From Pseudomonadota bacterium (GTDB taxonomy: Bacteria; Pseudomonadota; Gammaproteobacteria; Burkholderiales; Thiobacillaceae): a stretch of 64,000 nt of DNA. A program made the position numbers and the translations under genes. This document shows, piece after piece, positions 1 to 7,903 of the stretch. The DNA is taken from positions 124,001 to 188,000 of the forward strand of contig JAKADC010000006.1 in the NCBI GenBank assembly GCA_021820845.1. Reading direction: 5' to 3'. Below the pieces are notes generated by a model. The model saw nothing but the letters and a program-made list of their open reading frames with translations. It ran no database searches and was not told the origin of the DNA. Numbering within the stretch: the first letter of the stretch is position 1; each line of letters begins with the position of its first letter.

Positions 1-804
1 CTCGCGTTCACGGAACGCGGCGGCCAGCGTTTCCGCGAAATACACGCTGCGGTGCCGGCCGCCGGTGCAGCCGATGGCGACGGTCAGATAGGCGCGGTGG
101 TCGCGTATGAAGCACGGCAGCCAGTTTTCCACGAAGCCGCGGATGTCGGCGAGGAGCGCCATCGCATTGGGGCTGTCTTCGAGGAAGGCCTTCACCGGCT
201 GGTCGCAGCCGGTGAGCGGGCGCAGTTCCGCCACATAGTGCGGATTGGGCAGGCAGCGCACGTCGAACACCAGATCGGCGTCGAGCGGGATGCCGTGCTT
301 GAAGCCGAACGATTCAAACAGCAGCGTGATGCGCGACCGGTCCTGGCCGATCAGATCCTTGATCCACAGGCGCAGCGCGGCGACGGAGAGATCGCTCGTG
401 TCGATGCGGTGCGCCAGCGGCGCGATGTCGGCCAGCATCTCGCGTTCGAGCTGGATCGCCTCCTGCAGCGAGACCGTGTCGCCGGAGAGCGGGTGGCGGC
501 GCCGCGTTTCGGAAAAGCGCTGGACCAGCGTCAGCGTCTTGGCTTCGAGGAAAACGACCCGCAGGTCCGCGCCTTGGTCGCGCAGCGCCTCCGCGATCTG
601 CGGCAGGTGCGCGAAGCTTGCGCTGCTGCGGGCGTCGATCGCGATCGCGATGCGCGTTTGCCCTTCCTGCCTCAGGTAGTCCACGAGCGGTTGCAGCATG
701 GCGAGGGGAAGATTGTCGACACAGTAGTAGCCGACGTCTTCGAGCACCGCGATGGCGATGCTCTTGCCCGAACCCGACAAACCCGATACGAGGACGATCT
801 GCAT
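1..804 (-). CDS. rapZ: RNase adapter protein RapZ, 3' end cut by window
   Basis: GTPase/ATPase-like adapter that in enterobacteria guides RNase E to the GlmZ small RNA and so controls glucosamine-6-phosphate synthase; its role in betaproteobacteria is less clear. The product begins [15 protein letters not shown], a P-loop at residues 8-15, followed by the conserved GYYCVDNLP segment. Near the window edge it contains the family signature [11 protein letters not shown]. 268 codons are visible of about 284 expected, with no stop, so only the C-terminal end is missing. The ATG shares one base with the hprK stop codon (TGATG), which fixes the start and suggests translational coupling. Confidence 0.95.
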   Translation of the reverse strand, partial: MQIVLVSGLSGSGKSIAIAVLEDVGYYCVDNLPLAMLQPLVDYLRQEGQTRIAIAIDARSSASFAHLPQIAEALRDQGADLRVVFLEAKTLTLVQRFSETRRRHPLSGDTVSLQEAIQLEREMLADIAPLAHRIDTSDLSVAALRLWIKDLIGQDRSRITLLFESFGFKHGIPLDADLVFDVRCLPNPHYVAELRPLTGCDQPVKAFLEDSPNAMALLADIRGFVENWLPCFIRDHRAYLTVAIGCTGGRHRSVYFAETLAAAFRERE

Positions 805-1757
805 CAGCTTTCCCCGTCGATGGCGGCCTGCTGGCGCTTGATGAACTGCTCGACCGGATTGATGCCGCGGCTCTTGAGGATATGGTTGCGCACCGCGACC
901 TCGACCAGCACCGCGAGGTTGCGGCCCGCCGCGACCGGGATGCGCACCTTGGGGATGGCGACGCCAAGGATGGTCTCGGTCGACGCCACCATGTCGAGGC
1001 GGTTGAGGCCGACTTCGCCAATCTCCTCGGGATGCACCAGTTCGACGATCAGCCTGAGGTTCTTTTGCAGCTTCACGGCCGTTTCGCCGAACAGGAAACG
1101 GATGTTGAGAATGCCGAGGCCGCGCACCTCGAGGAAGTCGCGCAGGAGCACCGGACAGTTGCCCTCGAGCGTGTCCGGCGCGACGTGCTTGAGCTCGACG
1201 ATGTCGTCCGCCACCAGGCGGTGGCCGCGCGTGACCAGTTCGAGTGCCAGTTCGCTCTTGCCGACGCCGGCATCGCCCTTGATCAGGACGCCCATGCCCA
1301 GCACTTCTAGAAACACGCCGTGCCGCGAGGTCGTCTCGGCCAGGCTTTGCGTGAGGTAATGCCCCAGATAGGACATCAGGGCCGGACTGGCGAGGGTCGA
1401 GGTGAAAAGAGGCGTCCCGGTGCGCTCGGCCGCCTCGCACAGAAGCGGCGGGGCGGCTTCGCCGTTGGAAATGACGACGGCGGCGAGCTCGTTCGAAAAC
1501 AGGTGGTCGATGGAATCCTGGAGGGCGGAATGCGCCAGGCTCCGCAGATAGTCCATTTCGGCGCACCCCAGCACCTGCACGCGGTTGGGGTGAACGAAAT
1601 TCATATGCCCGATGAGCGCGAGCGCCGGCTTCTGGACGGTTTCGGACGACAGCGAGCGTTCGCCGCCGCGACGCCCGGCCACCCACTCGAGGCTCAGCTG
1701 TTCCGCGAGGTCGCGGAACATGGCCTCGACAGAGACGTGCTTGATCTTTTCGTCCAT
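804..1757 (-). CDS. hprK: HPr kinase/phosphorylase
   Basis: Phosphorylates and dephosphorylates a seryl residue of HPr-type phosphocarriers, coupling metabolic state to the regulatory (sugar-independent) PTS of proteobacteria. The 317-residue product has the family's N-terminal domain, then a P-loop GDAGVGKS at residues 161-168 and the HprK signature around [11 protein letters not shown]. Length is normal for the family. It starts 16 bp after ptsN and overlaps rapZ by one base, the usual betaproteobacterial ptsN-hprK-rapZ arrangement. No HPr or EI gene lies in the window; they would be expected beyond the left edge or elsewhere. Confidence 0.96.
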   Translation of the reverse strand: MDEKIKHVSVEAMFRDLAEQLSLEWVAGRRGGERSLSSETVQKPALALIGHMNFVHPNRVQVLGCAEMDYLRSLAHSALQDSIDHLFSNELAAVVISNGEAAPPLLCEAAERTGTPLFTSTLASPALMSYLGHYLTQSLAETTSRHGVFLEVLGMGVLIKGDAGVGKSELALELVTRGHRLVADDIVELKHVAPDTLEGNCPVLLRDFLEVRGLGILNIRFLFGETAVKLQKNLRLIVELVHPEEIGEVGLNRLDMVASTETILGVAIPKVRIPVAAGRNLAVLVEVAVRNHILKSRGINPVEQFIKRQQAAIDGES

Positions 1758-1773
1758 GCGCGCGCCCGACCGC

Positions 1774-2229
1774 TCAGCTGGACCAGGATTCGAGCACGGC
1801 GATCAGCTCGGGAGGCGTCGCGGCCGCCAGCATCCTGGCGCGCATCGCCTCGTCGCCGAACAGCTGGGCGAGTTCACCCAGAATCTGCAGGTGCTGTTCG
1901 TTCGCGTCCTGGGGAACGAGCAGGATGAAACACAGGGTCACTGGCCGGTTGTCCGGCGCGTCGAACTCGAGCGGGCTCTGCAGCCGGTAGAAGGCCCCGG
2001 CGGCATTTTTCAGGCCCTTGATGCGCCCGTGCGGGATGGCGATGCCGTGGCCGAGGGCCGTCGATCCAAGTCGTTCGCGCTCGAACAGGCTGGTGAAGAT
2101 GTCGGAAGCCTTGAGACCGTGGGTCCGGGCAAACAGGTCCGCTGCGTGTTCGAACAGTTTTTTCTTGCTGGTGAAACTGACATCCAGCAGCGCGGTGTCG
2201 GGGGTGATGAGGGGGGCGATTAGATTCAT
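1774..2229 (-). CDS. ptsN: PTS IIA-like nitrogen-regulatory protein
   Basis: EIIA-Ntr, the final phosphoacceptor of the nitrogen PTS, which regulates potassium transport and other functions by protein contact rather than by sugar uptake. The 151-residue product has the conserved HGIAIPHGR motif, whose second histidine (H67) is the expected phosphorylation site. It is encoded downstream of rpoN and hpf and 16 bp upstream of hprK, the canonical rpoN-linked context. Length matches the family. The 163 bp before it contain the duplicated repeat described separately. Confidence 0.96.
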   Translation of the reverse strand: MNLIAPLITPDTALLDVSFTSKKKLFEHAADLFARTHGLKASDIFTSLFERERLGSTALGHGIAIPHGRIKGLKNAAGAFYRLQSPLEFDAPDNRPVTLCFILLVPQDANEQHLQILGELAQLFGDEAMRARMLAAATPPELIAVLESWSS

Positions 2230-2300
2230 GCCATTGCGCAGCCAGGAAAGAGGCCCGGCATGTGCGGATTATACGCCCGAAGGCCGTTGACGGCCCCCGG

Positions 2301-2401
2301 GCGGGAGCGTGCCCTCGGAGGCGAGGTCAGGCGGGTTCGTAGATCTTGGTCGACTGGCCGATGTACGCGGGAGCGTGCCCTCGGAGGCGAGGTCAGGCGG
2401 G
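2301..2401 (-). repeat. Duplicated 35-bp element, 66-bp period, overlapping the hpf stop
   Basis: Two identical 35-bp copies lie at 2301-2335 and 2367-2401, separated by 31 bp of unique sequence, so the period is 66 bp. The right-hand copy contains the last two sense codons and the stop of hpf (minus strand). Reading on in the same frame past the hpf stop gives a second short stretch that again ends Pro-Ala-stop at the left-hand copy, so the duplication keeps frame. Repeat identity was read directly; origin and role are unknown. Confidence 0.85.
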
Positions 2402-2728
2402 TGTCTCCGAGGGCTGGTGCTTCAGCGCGCCACCCGCGTGGTGGACATCGGAGGTTTTTTCCTTGTGCCTGACAATCTGGCGATCCAGTTTGTCGGCCAG
2501 GAAGTCGATCGCGGCGTACATGTTGCCGTCCTCGCTGCGGGCGTGGAAATCGTGCCCCTTGACGTGCAGCGTGGCTTCAACCTTGTGCACCAGTTTTTCC
2601 ACCTGCATGATGACCGTCACATTGATGACATGGTCGAAATGGCGCTTCACGCGGTCGAGTTTCCCGGAAACGTAGTCGCGGATGGCCGGGGTCACCTCCA
2701 GATGGTGACCGGAAATCGTCAAATTCAT
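2393..2728 (-). CDS. hpf: Ribosome hibernation promoting factor (HPF/RaiA family)
   Basis: Binds the 30S subunit in slow growth and inactivates or dimerises ribosomes. The 111-residue product starts MNLTISGHHLEVTPAIRDYV and has the family's basic segments (KLDRVKRHFDHV, VHKVEATLHVKGHDFHA). It is the short form, a little longer than the E. coli protein because of a C-terminal tail ending in a repeat copy. The rpoN-hpf-ptsN order is conserved in proteobacteria. The gene follows rpoN after a 157-bp gap, so it may have its own promoter. A ribosome binding site aaggaggc precedes the ATG. Confidence 0.95.
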   Translation of the reverse strand: MNLTISGHHLEVTPAIRDYVSGKLDRVKRHFDHVINVTVIMQVEKLVHKVEATLHVKGHDFHARSEDGNMYAAIDFLADKLDRQIVRHKEKTSDVHHAGGALKHQPSETPA

Positions 2729-2885
2729 AGAGCCTCCTTAGTCTGCTGAAATTAACCAGGAAGCCGGCGGATGTCGTACTTCCCGAAGCGATCGCTGGCG
2801 CTCGATTTCATTGTGGGACGAAAGACCGGCACATTCAAGCGCGGGCTGACCCGCCCCCGGGATGGGCCCGAAAAAGCCTTTTCGA

Positions 2886-4325
2886 TCAAAGCGCCCGGCG
2901 CATATTGGCGGGCGGGATCTGGAGCGATTCACGGTATTTGGCGACCGTGCGCCGGGCCACCACGATGCCCTGCTGGCCCAGCACTTCGGCAAGCTGGCCG
3001 TCGGAGAGGGGCTTCTTGACGTTTTCGGCCGCAACAAGCTGCTTGATGAGCGCGCGGATCGCCGTGGAGGAGCAGGCGCCGCCGCTGTCGGTCGAGACGT
3101 GGCTGCCGAAGAAATACTTCAGTTCGTAGAGGCCGCGCGGCGTCATCATGTATTTCTGCGTGGTGACGCGCGAAATGGTCGATTCGTGCAGATCGACCGC
3201 GTCGGCGATTTCGCGCAGCACCAGCGGCCGCATCGCCACTTCGCCGTGCTCGAAGAACTGTTTCTGGCGGTCGACGATCGCCTGCGAGACGCGCAGGATC
3301 GTGTCGAAGCGCTGCTGGACGTTCTTGATCAGCCAGCGGGCTTCCTGCAGCTGGCTGGCGAGCTGGCTGCCGCCGCTTTCGCGGTGGCGCGACAGGATGT
3401 CGGCGTACACGCGGTTGACGCGCAGCTTGGGCATGGCGTCGGCGTTGAGGCTGGCGATCCACATGCCCTTGACCTTGCGCACGTAGACGTCGGGAATCAC
3501 GTAGTGCGTGTCGTCCGCGCCGAAGGCGGCGCCGGGGCGCGGATTCAGCGAGAGGATCAGGGCGCGCGCCGCGCGCAGCGTCGCGTCGTTGATGCCGAGC
3601 ATCTTTTTCAGCTTGCCGACGTCGCGTGCGGCGAGCAGGTCCAGATAGTGCGCGGTGAGCCGCATCGCCGCGTCGCGCGCGGGCGTGTCCTCCGGCAGCG
3701 CCCGCAGCTGCAGGGACAGGCACTCGGCCAGGTTGCGCGCGCCGACGCCGGTCGGGTCCATGTTCTGCAAATGCTTGAGCGCCGTCTCGACCTCTTCGGG
3801 CTCGAGCTCTTCGAGCTCGGCCTGCAGGCTCGCGGTGATGTCCTCCAGCGGCTGGGTCAGGAAGCCCGCGTCGTCCAGGTCGTCGATCAGGGCGGCGACC
3901 AGGGTGCGGTCGCGCAAGGTGAGCGGGCTGACGATCAGCTGGTTGAGCAGGTGCTCGCGCAGCGTCGCGCCCGAGATCGACCCCTGGGTGTAGTCGTTGT
4001 CTTCGTCGTCGCCGCCGGCGGCGCCGTAATCGTTCCAGTCGGAATCGTCCAGCGCGGTGACGGGCTCCGGTCCGGCGTGCTCGAGGGATGCCGCTTCCGT
4101 GCCTTGCGTCTCGGCTTCGCCCATGCCGGCAGGCGGTTCCCCGGGGCCGTGGGCCGCTTCGTCCTCCTCCTCCTCCTCGCGTTCCAGGAGGGGGTTGTCC
4201 TGCAGCATCTGCTCCAGCTCCTGGTTCAGTTCGAGCGTCGACAGCTGCAGCAGCCGGATGGACTGTTGCAGCTGCGGCGTCAGCGTGAGATGTTGACCGA
4301 GCTTGAGTTGGAGGCTGTGTTTCAT
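2886..4325 (-). CDS. rpoN: RNA polymerase sigma-54 factor
   Basis: Sigma factor that recognises -24/-12 promoters and needs an AAA+ activator. The 479-residue product has region I (LGQHLTLTPQLQQSIRLLQL, then LDNPLLE-type sequence QDNPLLE near residue 48), an acidic region II rich in Glu/Asp at about 50-110, the core-binding region, the helix-turn-helix, and an RpoN box ARRTVAKYRE close to the C terminus. It follows lptB after 73 bp, the standard location. A likely partner activator and a candidate target promoter are in the same window (22802-24232 and 10577-10591). Confidence 0.97.
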   Translation of the reverse strand: MKHSLQLKLGQHLTLTPQLQQSIRLLQLSTLELNQELEQMLQDNPLLEREEEEEDEAAHGPGEPPAGMGEAETQGTEAASLEHAGPEPVTALDDSDWNDYGAAGGDDEDNDYTQGSISGATLREHLLNQLIVSPLTLRDRTLVAALIDDLDDAGFLTQPLEDITASLQAELEELEPEEVETALKHLQNMDPTGVGARNLAECLSLQLRALPEDTPARDAAMRLTAHYLDLLAARDVGKLKKMLGINDATLRAARALILSLNPRPGAAFGADDTHYVIPDVYVRKVKGMWIASLNADAMPKLRVNRVYADILSRHRESGGSQLASQLQEARWLIKNVQQRFDTILRVSQAIVDRQKQFFEHGEVAMRPLVLREIADAVDLHESTISRVTTQKYMMTPRGLYELKYFFGSHVSTDSGGACSSTAIRALIKQLVAAENVKKPLSDGQLAEVLGQQGIVVARRTVAKYRESLQIPPANMRRAL

Positions 4326-4398
4326 TGCGTGTCGGCTACGGCAAAAATCGTGCCGAGCTGAACCCAGTTTAACGCGATTCCGCCGGGGATGGCGGCTT

Positions 4399-5121
4399 CT
4401 ACAAGCGGAAATTTTCGCCGAGGTAGACGCGGCGCGCGTTGTCGTCGCGGATGATCACGTCGGGGGTGCCGGCAATCAGCACGCGGCCCTCGTTGATGAT
4501 ATAGGCGCGGTCGCAGATGCCCAGGGTTTCGCGCACGTTGTGATCGGTGATCAGCACGCCGATGTCGCGCTCGATGAGAAAATGCACCAGCTTCTGGATG
4601 TCGAGCACCGCGATCGGGTCGACGCCGGCAAAGGGCTCGTCGAGCAGGATGAAGCGCGGATTGATCGCCAGCGCGCGCGCGATTTCCACCCGCCGGCGCT
4701 CGCCGCCGGACAGGCTGACCGCGGACGCTTCGCGCAGGTGGTCGATGTGGAGGTCTTCCAGCAGGTTGTCGAGGTGCTCCTCGCGCTCGGCCTTGCTGTA
4801 GGGCTTGAGTTCGAGGATGGCGCGGATGTTCTCTTCCACCGTCATCTTGCGGAAGATCGACGGTTCCTGCGGCAGGTACGACAGTCCGAGGCGCGCGCGC
4901 TGATGAATCGCCATATGCGTGAGGTCGTGCGTGTCCATCTGCACGCTGCCGCCGTCCGCCGCGACCAGGCCGACCACCATGTAAAAACACGTCGTCTTGC
5001 CGGCGCCGTTGGGACCGAGCAGGCCGATCACCTCGCCGCTGCTGACCTCGAAGGAAACGTCATGCACGACCGTGCGTTTGCCGTACGTCTTGCGCAAGCC
5101 CTTGGCGACGATCTGGCTCAT
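4399..5121 (-). CDS. lptB: LPS export ABC transporter ATP-binding protein LptB
   Basis: ATPase of the LptB2FGC complex that powers extraction of lipopolysaccharide from the inner membrane. The 240-residue product has Walker A GPNGAGKTT, the ABC signature LSGGERRRVEIARAL and Walker B FILLDEPFAGVDP. Its ATG overlaps the lptA stop by 4 bp. Partner permease genes lptF and lptG are found 45 kb away at 50369-52518, as is usual. Confidence 0.97.
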   Translation of the reverse strand: MSQIVAKGLRKTYGKRTVVHDVSFEVSSGEVIGLLGPNGAGKTTCFYMVVGLVAADGGSVQMDTHDLTHMAIHQRARLGLSYLPQEPSIFRKMTVEENIRAILELKPYSKAEREEHLDNLLEDLHIDHLREASAVSLSGGERRRVEIARALAINPRFILLDEPFAGVDPIAVLDIQKLVHFLIERDIGVLITDHNVRETLGICDRAYIINEGRVLIAGTPDVIIRDDNARRVYLGENFRL

Positions 5122-5654
5122 GGTTTTGCGGCCGGTTGTTCGGCGTTGCGCGGCTTCGGGCGGATCACGGCGCGGACGCGGCCGCTCGGCGTCCGGGCGT
5201 TGGGCTGGCCGACGACTTTATAGAAACCCGTGTTGGCGTTGTAGGAGATCTGCGCACCGTGCAGTTCGTCGCTGCCGCGACGCAGTTGCGCCTGGCCGAT
5301 CAGTTCGAGCTGGCCACTGGGACCGTCGTATTCGATCCGGTCGGCGTAGCCTTCGATGTATTCGTCGCGGCCATCCGCTTTCTGGCGGAAGGCGACGGGG
5401 CGTCCGACCGCGCTGACCTTGTCGAGGCCTTCCGCATTCTGTGTCACCTGCACGCGATCGGCGCGCAGCATGAGCGTGCCCTGCGTCAACACCACGTTGC
5501 CCTGGTAGACGCTCACCTTGTTGATGTCGTCGAGGGTGACGGTGTCGGCTTCCAGATTGACCGGCTTGTCGCGGTCGGCCTTTTCCGCGTGTGCGGACGC
5601 GGCCAGCAGTGCGAGGCACAGCACCGCGCAGGACCTCAGGTTCGGTTTTATCAT
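5118..5654 (-). CDS. lptA: LPS transport periplasmic protein LptA
   Basis: Forms the beta-jellyroll bridge carrying LPS through the periplasm. The 178-residue product has a Sec signal (MIKPNLRSCAVLCLALLAASAHA) followed by the mature KPVNLEADTVTLDD start and the OstA-like repeats VYQGNVVLTQGTLMLRADRV. The start at 5654 is chosen because it gives the signal peptide and overlaps the lptC stop by 4 bp; the frame stays open further upstream but that part is lptC read out of frame. The stop overlaps lptB by 4 bp. Confidence 0.94.
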   Translation of the reverse strand: MIKPNLRSCAVLCLALLAASAHAEKADRDKPVNLEADTVTLDDINKVSVYQGNVVLTQGTLMLRADRVQVTQNAEGLDKVSAVGRPVAFRQKADGRDEYIEGYADRIEYDGPSGQLELIGQAQLRRGSDELHGAQISYNANTGFYKVVGQPNARTPSGRVRAVIRPKPRNAEQPAAKP

Positions 5655-6235
5655 GGTGTTGGCCTTTTTCCGGAAAGGTAGCGGGCATGGACCCGCCCTG
5701 TGAGTTTGACGATGCGTAGCTTGGCGTCGTAGTCCATCGCGGCCGCGCGTGCGTCGAGGGTGGCGTCGTGGATCTCGACCGGACCCGGGGAACGCAAGCG
5801 GTCGTGGTCGGGGTAAACGAGCAGCCGTGCCGACCGCAGCGTCATCAGCGACTGGCCGGCGTGGGCGGCGCGTTCGACGAGGACGTCGCCGCGCAGGTCC
5901 ACTTCCTGGCCGTCGGGCGACACGGTCGCCTGCCTGGCCACGGCGCTCACGTCGCCCGACTGCGCGTCCAGCTGCGTGAAATGGGGCGCTTCGAGTTCGG
6001 TGAATTTGCTGTTCGAATAGTGGCGCAATCTCTTCGCGGACAGGCGGTACTGCGGCTTGCCCGTCACGTCGGTGCGCAGCGCATTGAAGTTTTCCATGAT
6101 GCCTTCGGGATCGGTCTGCGCGGGGGCTGCATTGCCGTTGCCCGGCACTTCCACCAGGCGCTCGAACCAGAAGCTGAGCGCGGCCAGCACCAGCAAAATG
6201 GCCAGCGGCAGCCACAGCGGTCCGCGTGAGATCAT
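5651..6235 (-). CDS. lptC: LPS export system protein LptC
   Basis: Inner-membrane protein that passes LPS from LptFG to LptA. The 194-residue product has one N-terminal membrane anchor (PLWLPLAILLVLAALSFWF, about residues 6-24) followed by a periplasmic domain with the MENFNALRTDVTGKPQYRLSA-type LptC start. It lies between kdsC (49 bp upstream) and lptA (4-bp overlap). Length is normal. Confidence 0.93.
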   Translation of the reverse strand: MISRGPLWLPLAILLVLAALSFWFERLVEVPGNGNAAPAQTDPEGIMENFNALRTDVTGKPQYRLSAKRLRHYSNSKFTELEAPHFTQLDAQSGDVSAVARQATVSPDGQEVDLRGDVLVERAAHAGQSLMTLRSARLLVYPDHDRLRSPGPVEIHDATLDARAAAMDYDAKLRIVKLTGRVHARYLSGKRPTP

Positions 6236-6284
6236 GCCGGCCCCGGGCGGGCGGCGGCATTCACGGAGCGCCGTGCACGACCGG

Positions 6285-6812
6285 TCATCTCAGAAAAGGC
6301 GCCAGCGCCGCGTCCAGCGTCCCCTGCATGCGCATCAGGAATTCGCAGGCCTCGCGCACGGCGCCGTGTCCCGCTTCGCGCGTGGTCGTGTAATGGCTGT
6401 GGGCTTTCACCAGGTCCGGGGCGGCGGGCACGGTGATCGCCAGTCCGGCGCGCCGCATCACCGGCAGATCGACCACGTCGTCGCCCATGTAGGCGGTGGC
6501 CTCGCAGTCGAGGTTCAGCTCGCGGCACAAGGCTTCGTATACGTCCAGCTTGTCGTGCGCGCCCTGGTGGATGATCTCGATGCCGAGATTGCGCGCGCGG
6601 TGCTCGACGACGCGCGAACTGCGTCCGGTGATGATCGCGAGTTCGACGCCGGTGCCCTTGAGCATTTTCAGGCCGTGCCCGTCGAGCGAGTTGAACCCCT
6701 TGTACTCCTGCCCGTCGTCGGCCAGGAACAGGGTGCCGTCGGTCATCACGCCGTCGACGTCGAACGCGACCAGGCGGATTTTTTGTGCGCGTGCGATCAG
6801 ATCGGCCGTCAT
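6285..6812 (-). CDS. kdsC: 3-deoxy-D-manno-octulosonate 8-phosphate phosphatase KdsC
   Basis: HAD-family phosphatase releasing Kdo from Kdo-8-phosphate for LPS core synthesis. The 175-residue product has the HAD motifs FDVDGVMTDG (motif I, near residue 18), TGRSS (motif II) and GDDVVDLPVM (motif III). The start ATG shares one base with the kdsD stop (TGATG); the longer open frame upstream is only kdsD out of frame. It is the second gene of the kdsD-kdsC-lptCAB run. Confidence 0.95.
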   Translation of the reverse strand: MTADLIARAQKIRLVAFDVDGVMTDGTLFLADDGQEYKGFNSLDGHGLKMLKGTGVELAIITGRSSRVVEHRARNLGIEIIHQGAHDKLDVYEALCRELNLDCEATAYMGDDVVDLPVMRRAGLAITVPAAPDLVKAHSHYTTTREAGHGAVREACEFLMRMQGTLDAALAPFLR

Positions 6813-7798
6813 CACACCACCCCCGCGCGCAGCAGGTCGTGCATGTTGAGCGCCCCCACCAGGGTGTCGTCGGCGTCGACCACCAGCAGGCCGTTGATCT
6901 TCAGCGTGTCCATTTTTTCCACCGCCGCGACGGCGAGTTCGTCGGCACGGATCGTCTTCGGGTTTCGGGTCATCAAGTCGGCCACAGCGGCCTGGTGCAG
7001 ATCGAGCGCGCGTTCCAGCGCGCGGCGCAGGTCGCCGTCGGTGAACACGCCGACCACCTTGTCGGCCGCGTCGACCACCGCCGTCATGCCGAGTCCCTTG
7101 CGGGTCATCTCGAGCAGGGCGACCTTGAGCGAGGCGGCCTGATCGACTTTCGGCAGCGCCTCGCCGGCGTGCATGACGTCGCGCACATGGACGAGCAAGC
7201 GGCGGCCGAGGCTGCCGCCGGGATGCGTACGCGCAAAATCGTCGGCCGAGAAGCCGCGCGCGTCGAGCAGCGCCACCGCGAGCGCGTCGCCGAGCGCGAG
7301 CGCCGCCGTGGTGCTTGCGGTGGGGGCGAGATTGAGCGGGCAGGCTTCCTTGTCGACCGCGGCGTTGAGGTGCACGTCGGCTTCCCGCGCCATGGTCGAG
7401 GCGGGGTTGCCGGTCATCGCGATGAGCTTGGCGCCGCGCCGCTTGATGAGCGGAACGATGCTGACGATTTCGTTGCTTTCGCCCGAATTCGACAGCGCCA
7501 GCACCACGTCGTCGTGGGCGATCATGCCGAGGTCGCCGTGGCTGGCTTCGCCGGGGTGCATGAAAAAGGCCGGCGTTCCGGTCGATGCCAGGGTCGCCGC
7601 GATCTTGCCGCCGACGTGGCCTGACTTGCCCATTCCGGACACCACCACGCGGCCCCGGCACGCGAGGATCAGGCGCACCGCGTCGGCGAAGCCGCCGTCG
7701 AGACGGGTGGAGAGGGCGCGCAGGGCATCGGCCTCGATATCGAGAACCTGGCGCGCGAGTGCAAGCAAATGTTCGGGGGAGGCGGGTTGGGGTTGCAT
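6812..7798 (-). CDS. kdsD: D-arabinose 5-phosphate isomerase KdsD
   Basis: Converts ribulose 5-phosphate to arabinose 5-phosphate, the first step to Kdo. The 328-residue product has an SIS domain (GMGKSGHVGGKIAATLASTG, then ALSNSGESNE) and two C-terminal CBS domains (VMHAGEALPKV and LMTRNPKTIRADE). The start at 7798 gives family length. The frame remains open to 9697, but that stretch is antisense to the antiporter gene and is not part of this protein. It diverges from the antiporter over a 105-bp gap that should hold both promoters. Confidence 0.96.
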   Translation of the reverse strand: MQPQPASPEHLLALARQVLDIEADALRALSTRLDGGFADAVRLILACRGRVVVSGMGKSGHVGGKIAATLASTGTPAFFMHPGEASHGDLGMIAHDDVVLALSNSGESNEIVSIVPLIKRRGAKLIAMTGNPASTMAREADVHLNAAVDKEACPLNLAPTASTTAALALGDALAVALLDARGFSADDFARTHPGGSLGRRLLVHVRDVMHAGEALPKVDQAASLKVALLEMTRKGLGMTAVVDAADKVVGVFTDGDLRRALERALDLHQAAVADLMTRNPKTIRADELAVAAVEKMDTLKINGLLVVDADDTLVGALNMHDLLRAGVV

Positions 7799-7903
7799 GG
7801 TCGGCAAGTATACTAAACGCAGCCTTTCCGGCCGCGTTTTCGCTGCGGCCAGGGGAGCGGGACTCCGACAGAAAATAAGACGGGCCGAAGCCCGTGAGAA
7901 TTT

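Noticed and set aside
2866-2885. Hairpin CGAAAAAGCCTTTTCG just past the rpoN stop as a terminator
   Set aside because: The stem is short and mostly A-T, and no T run follows on the minus strand.
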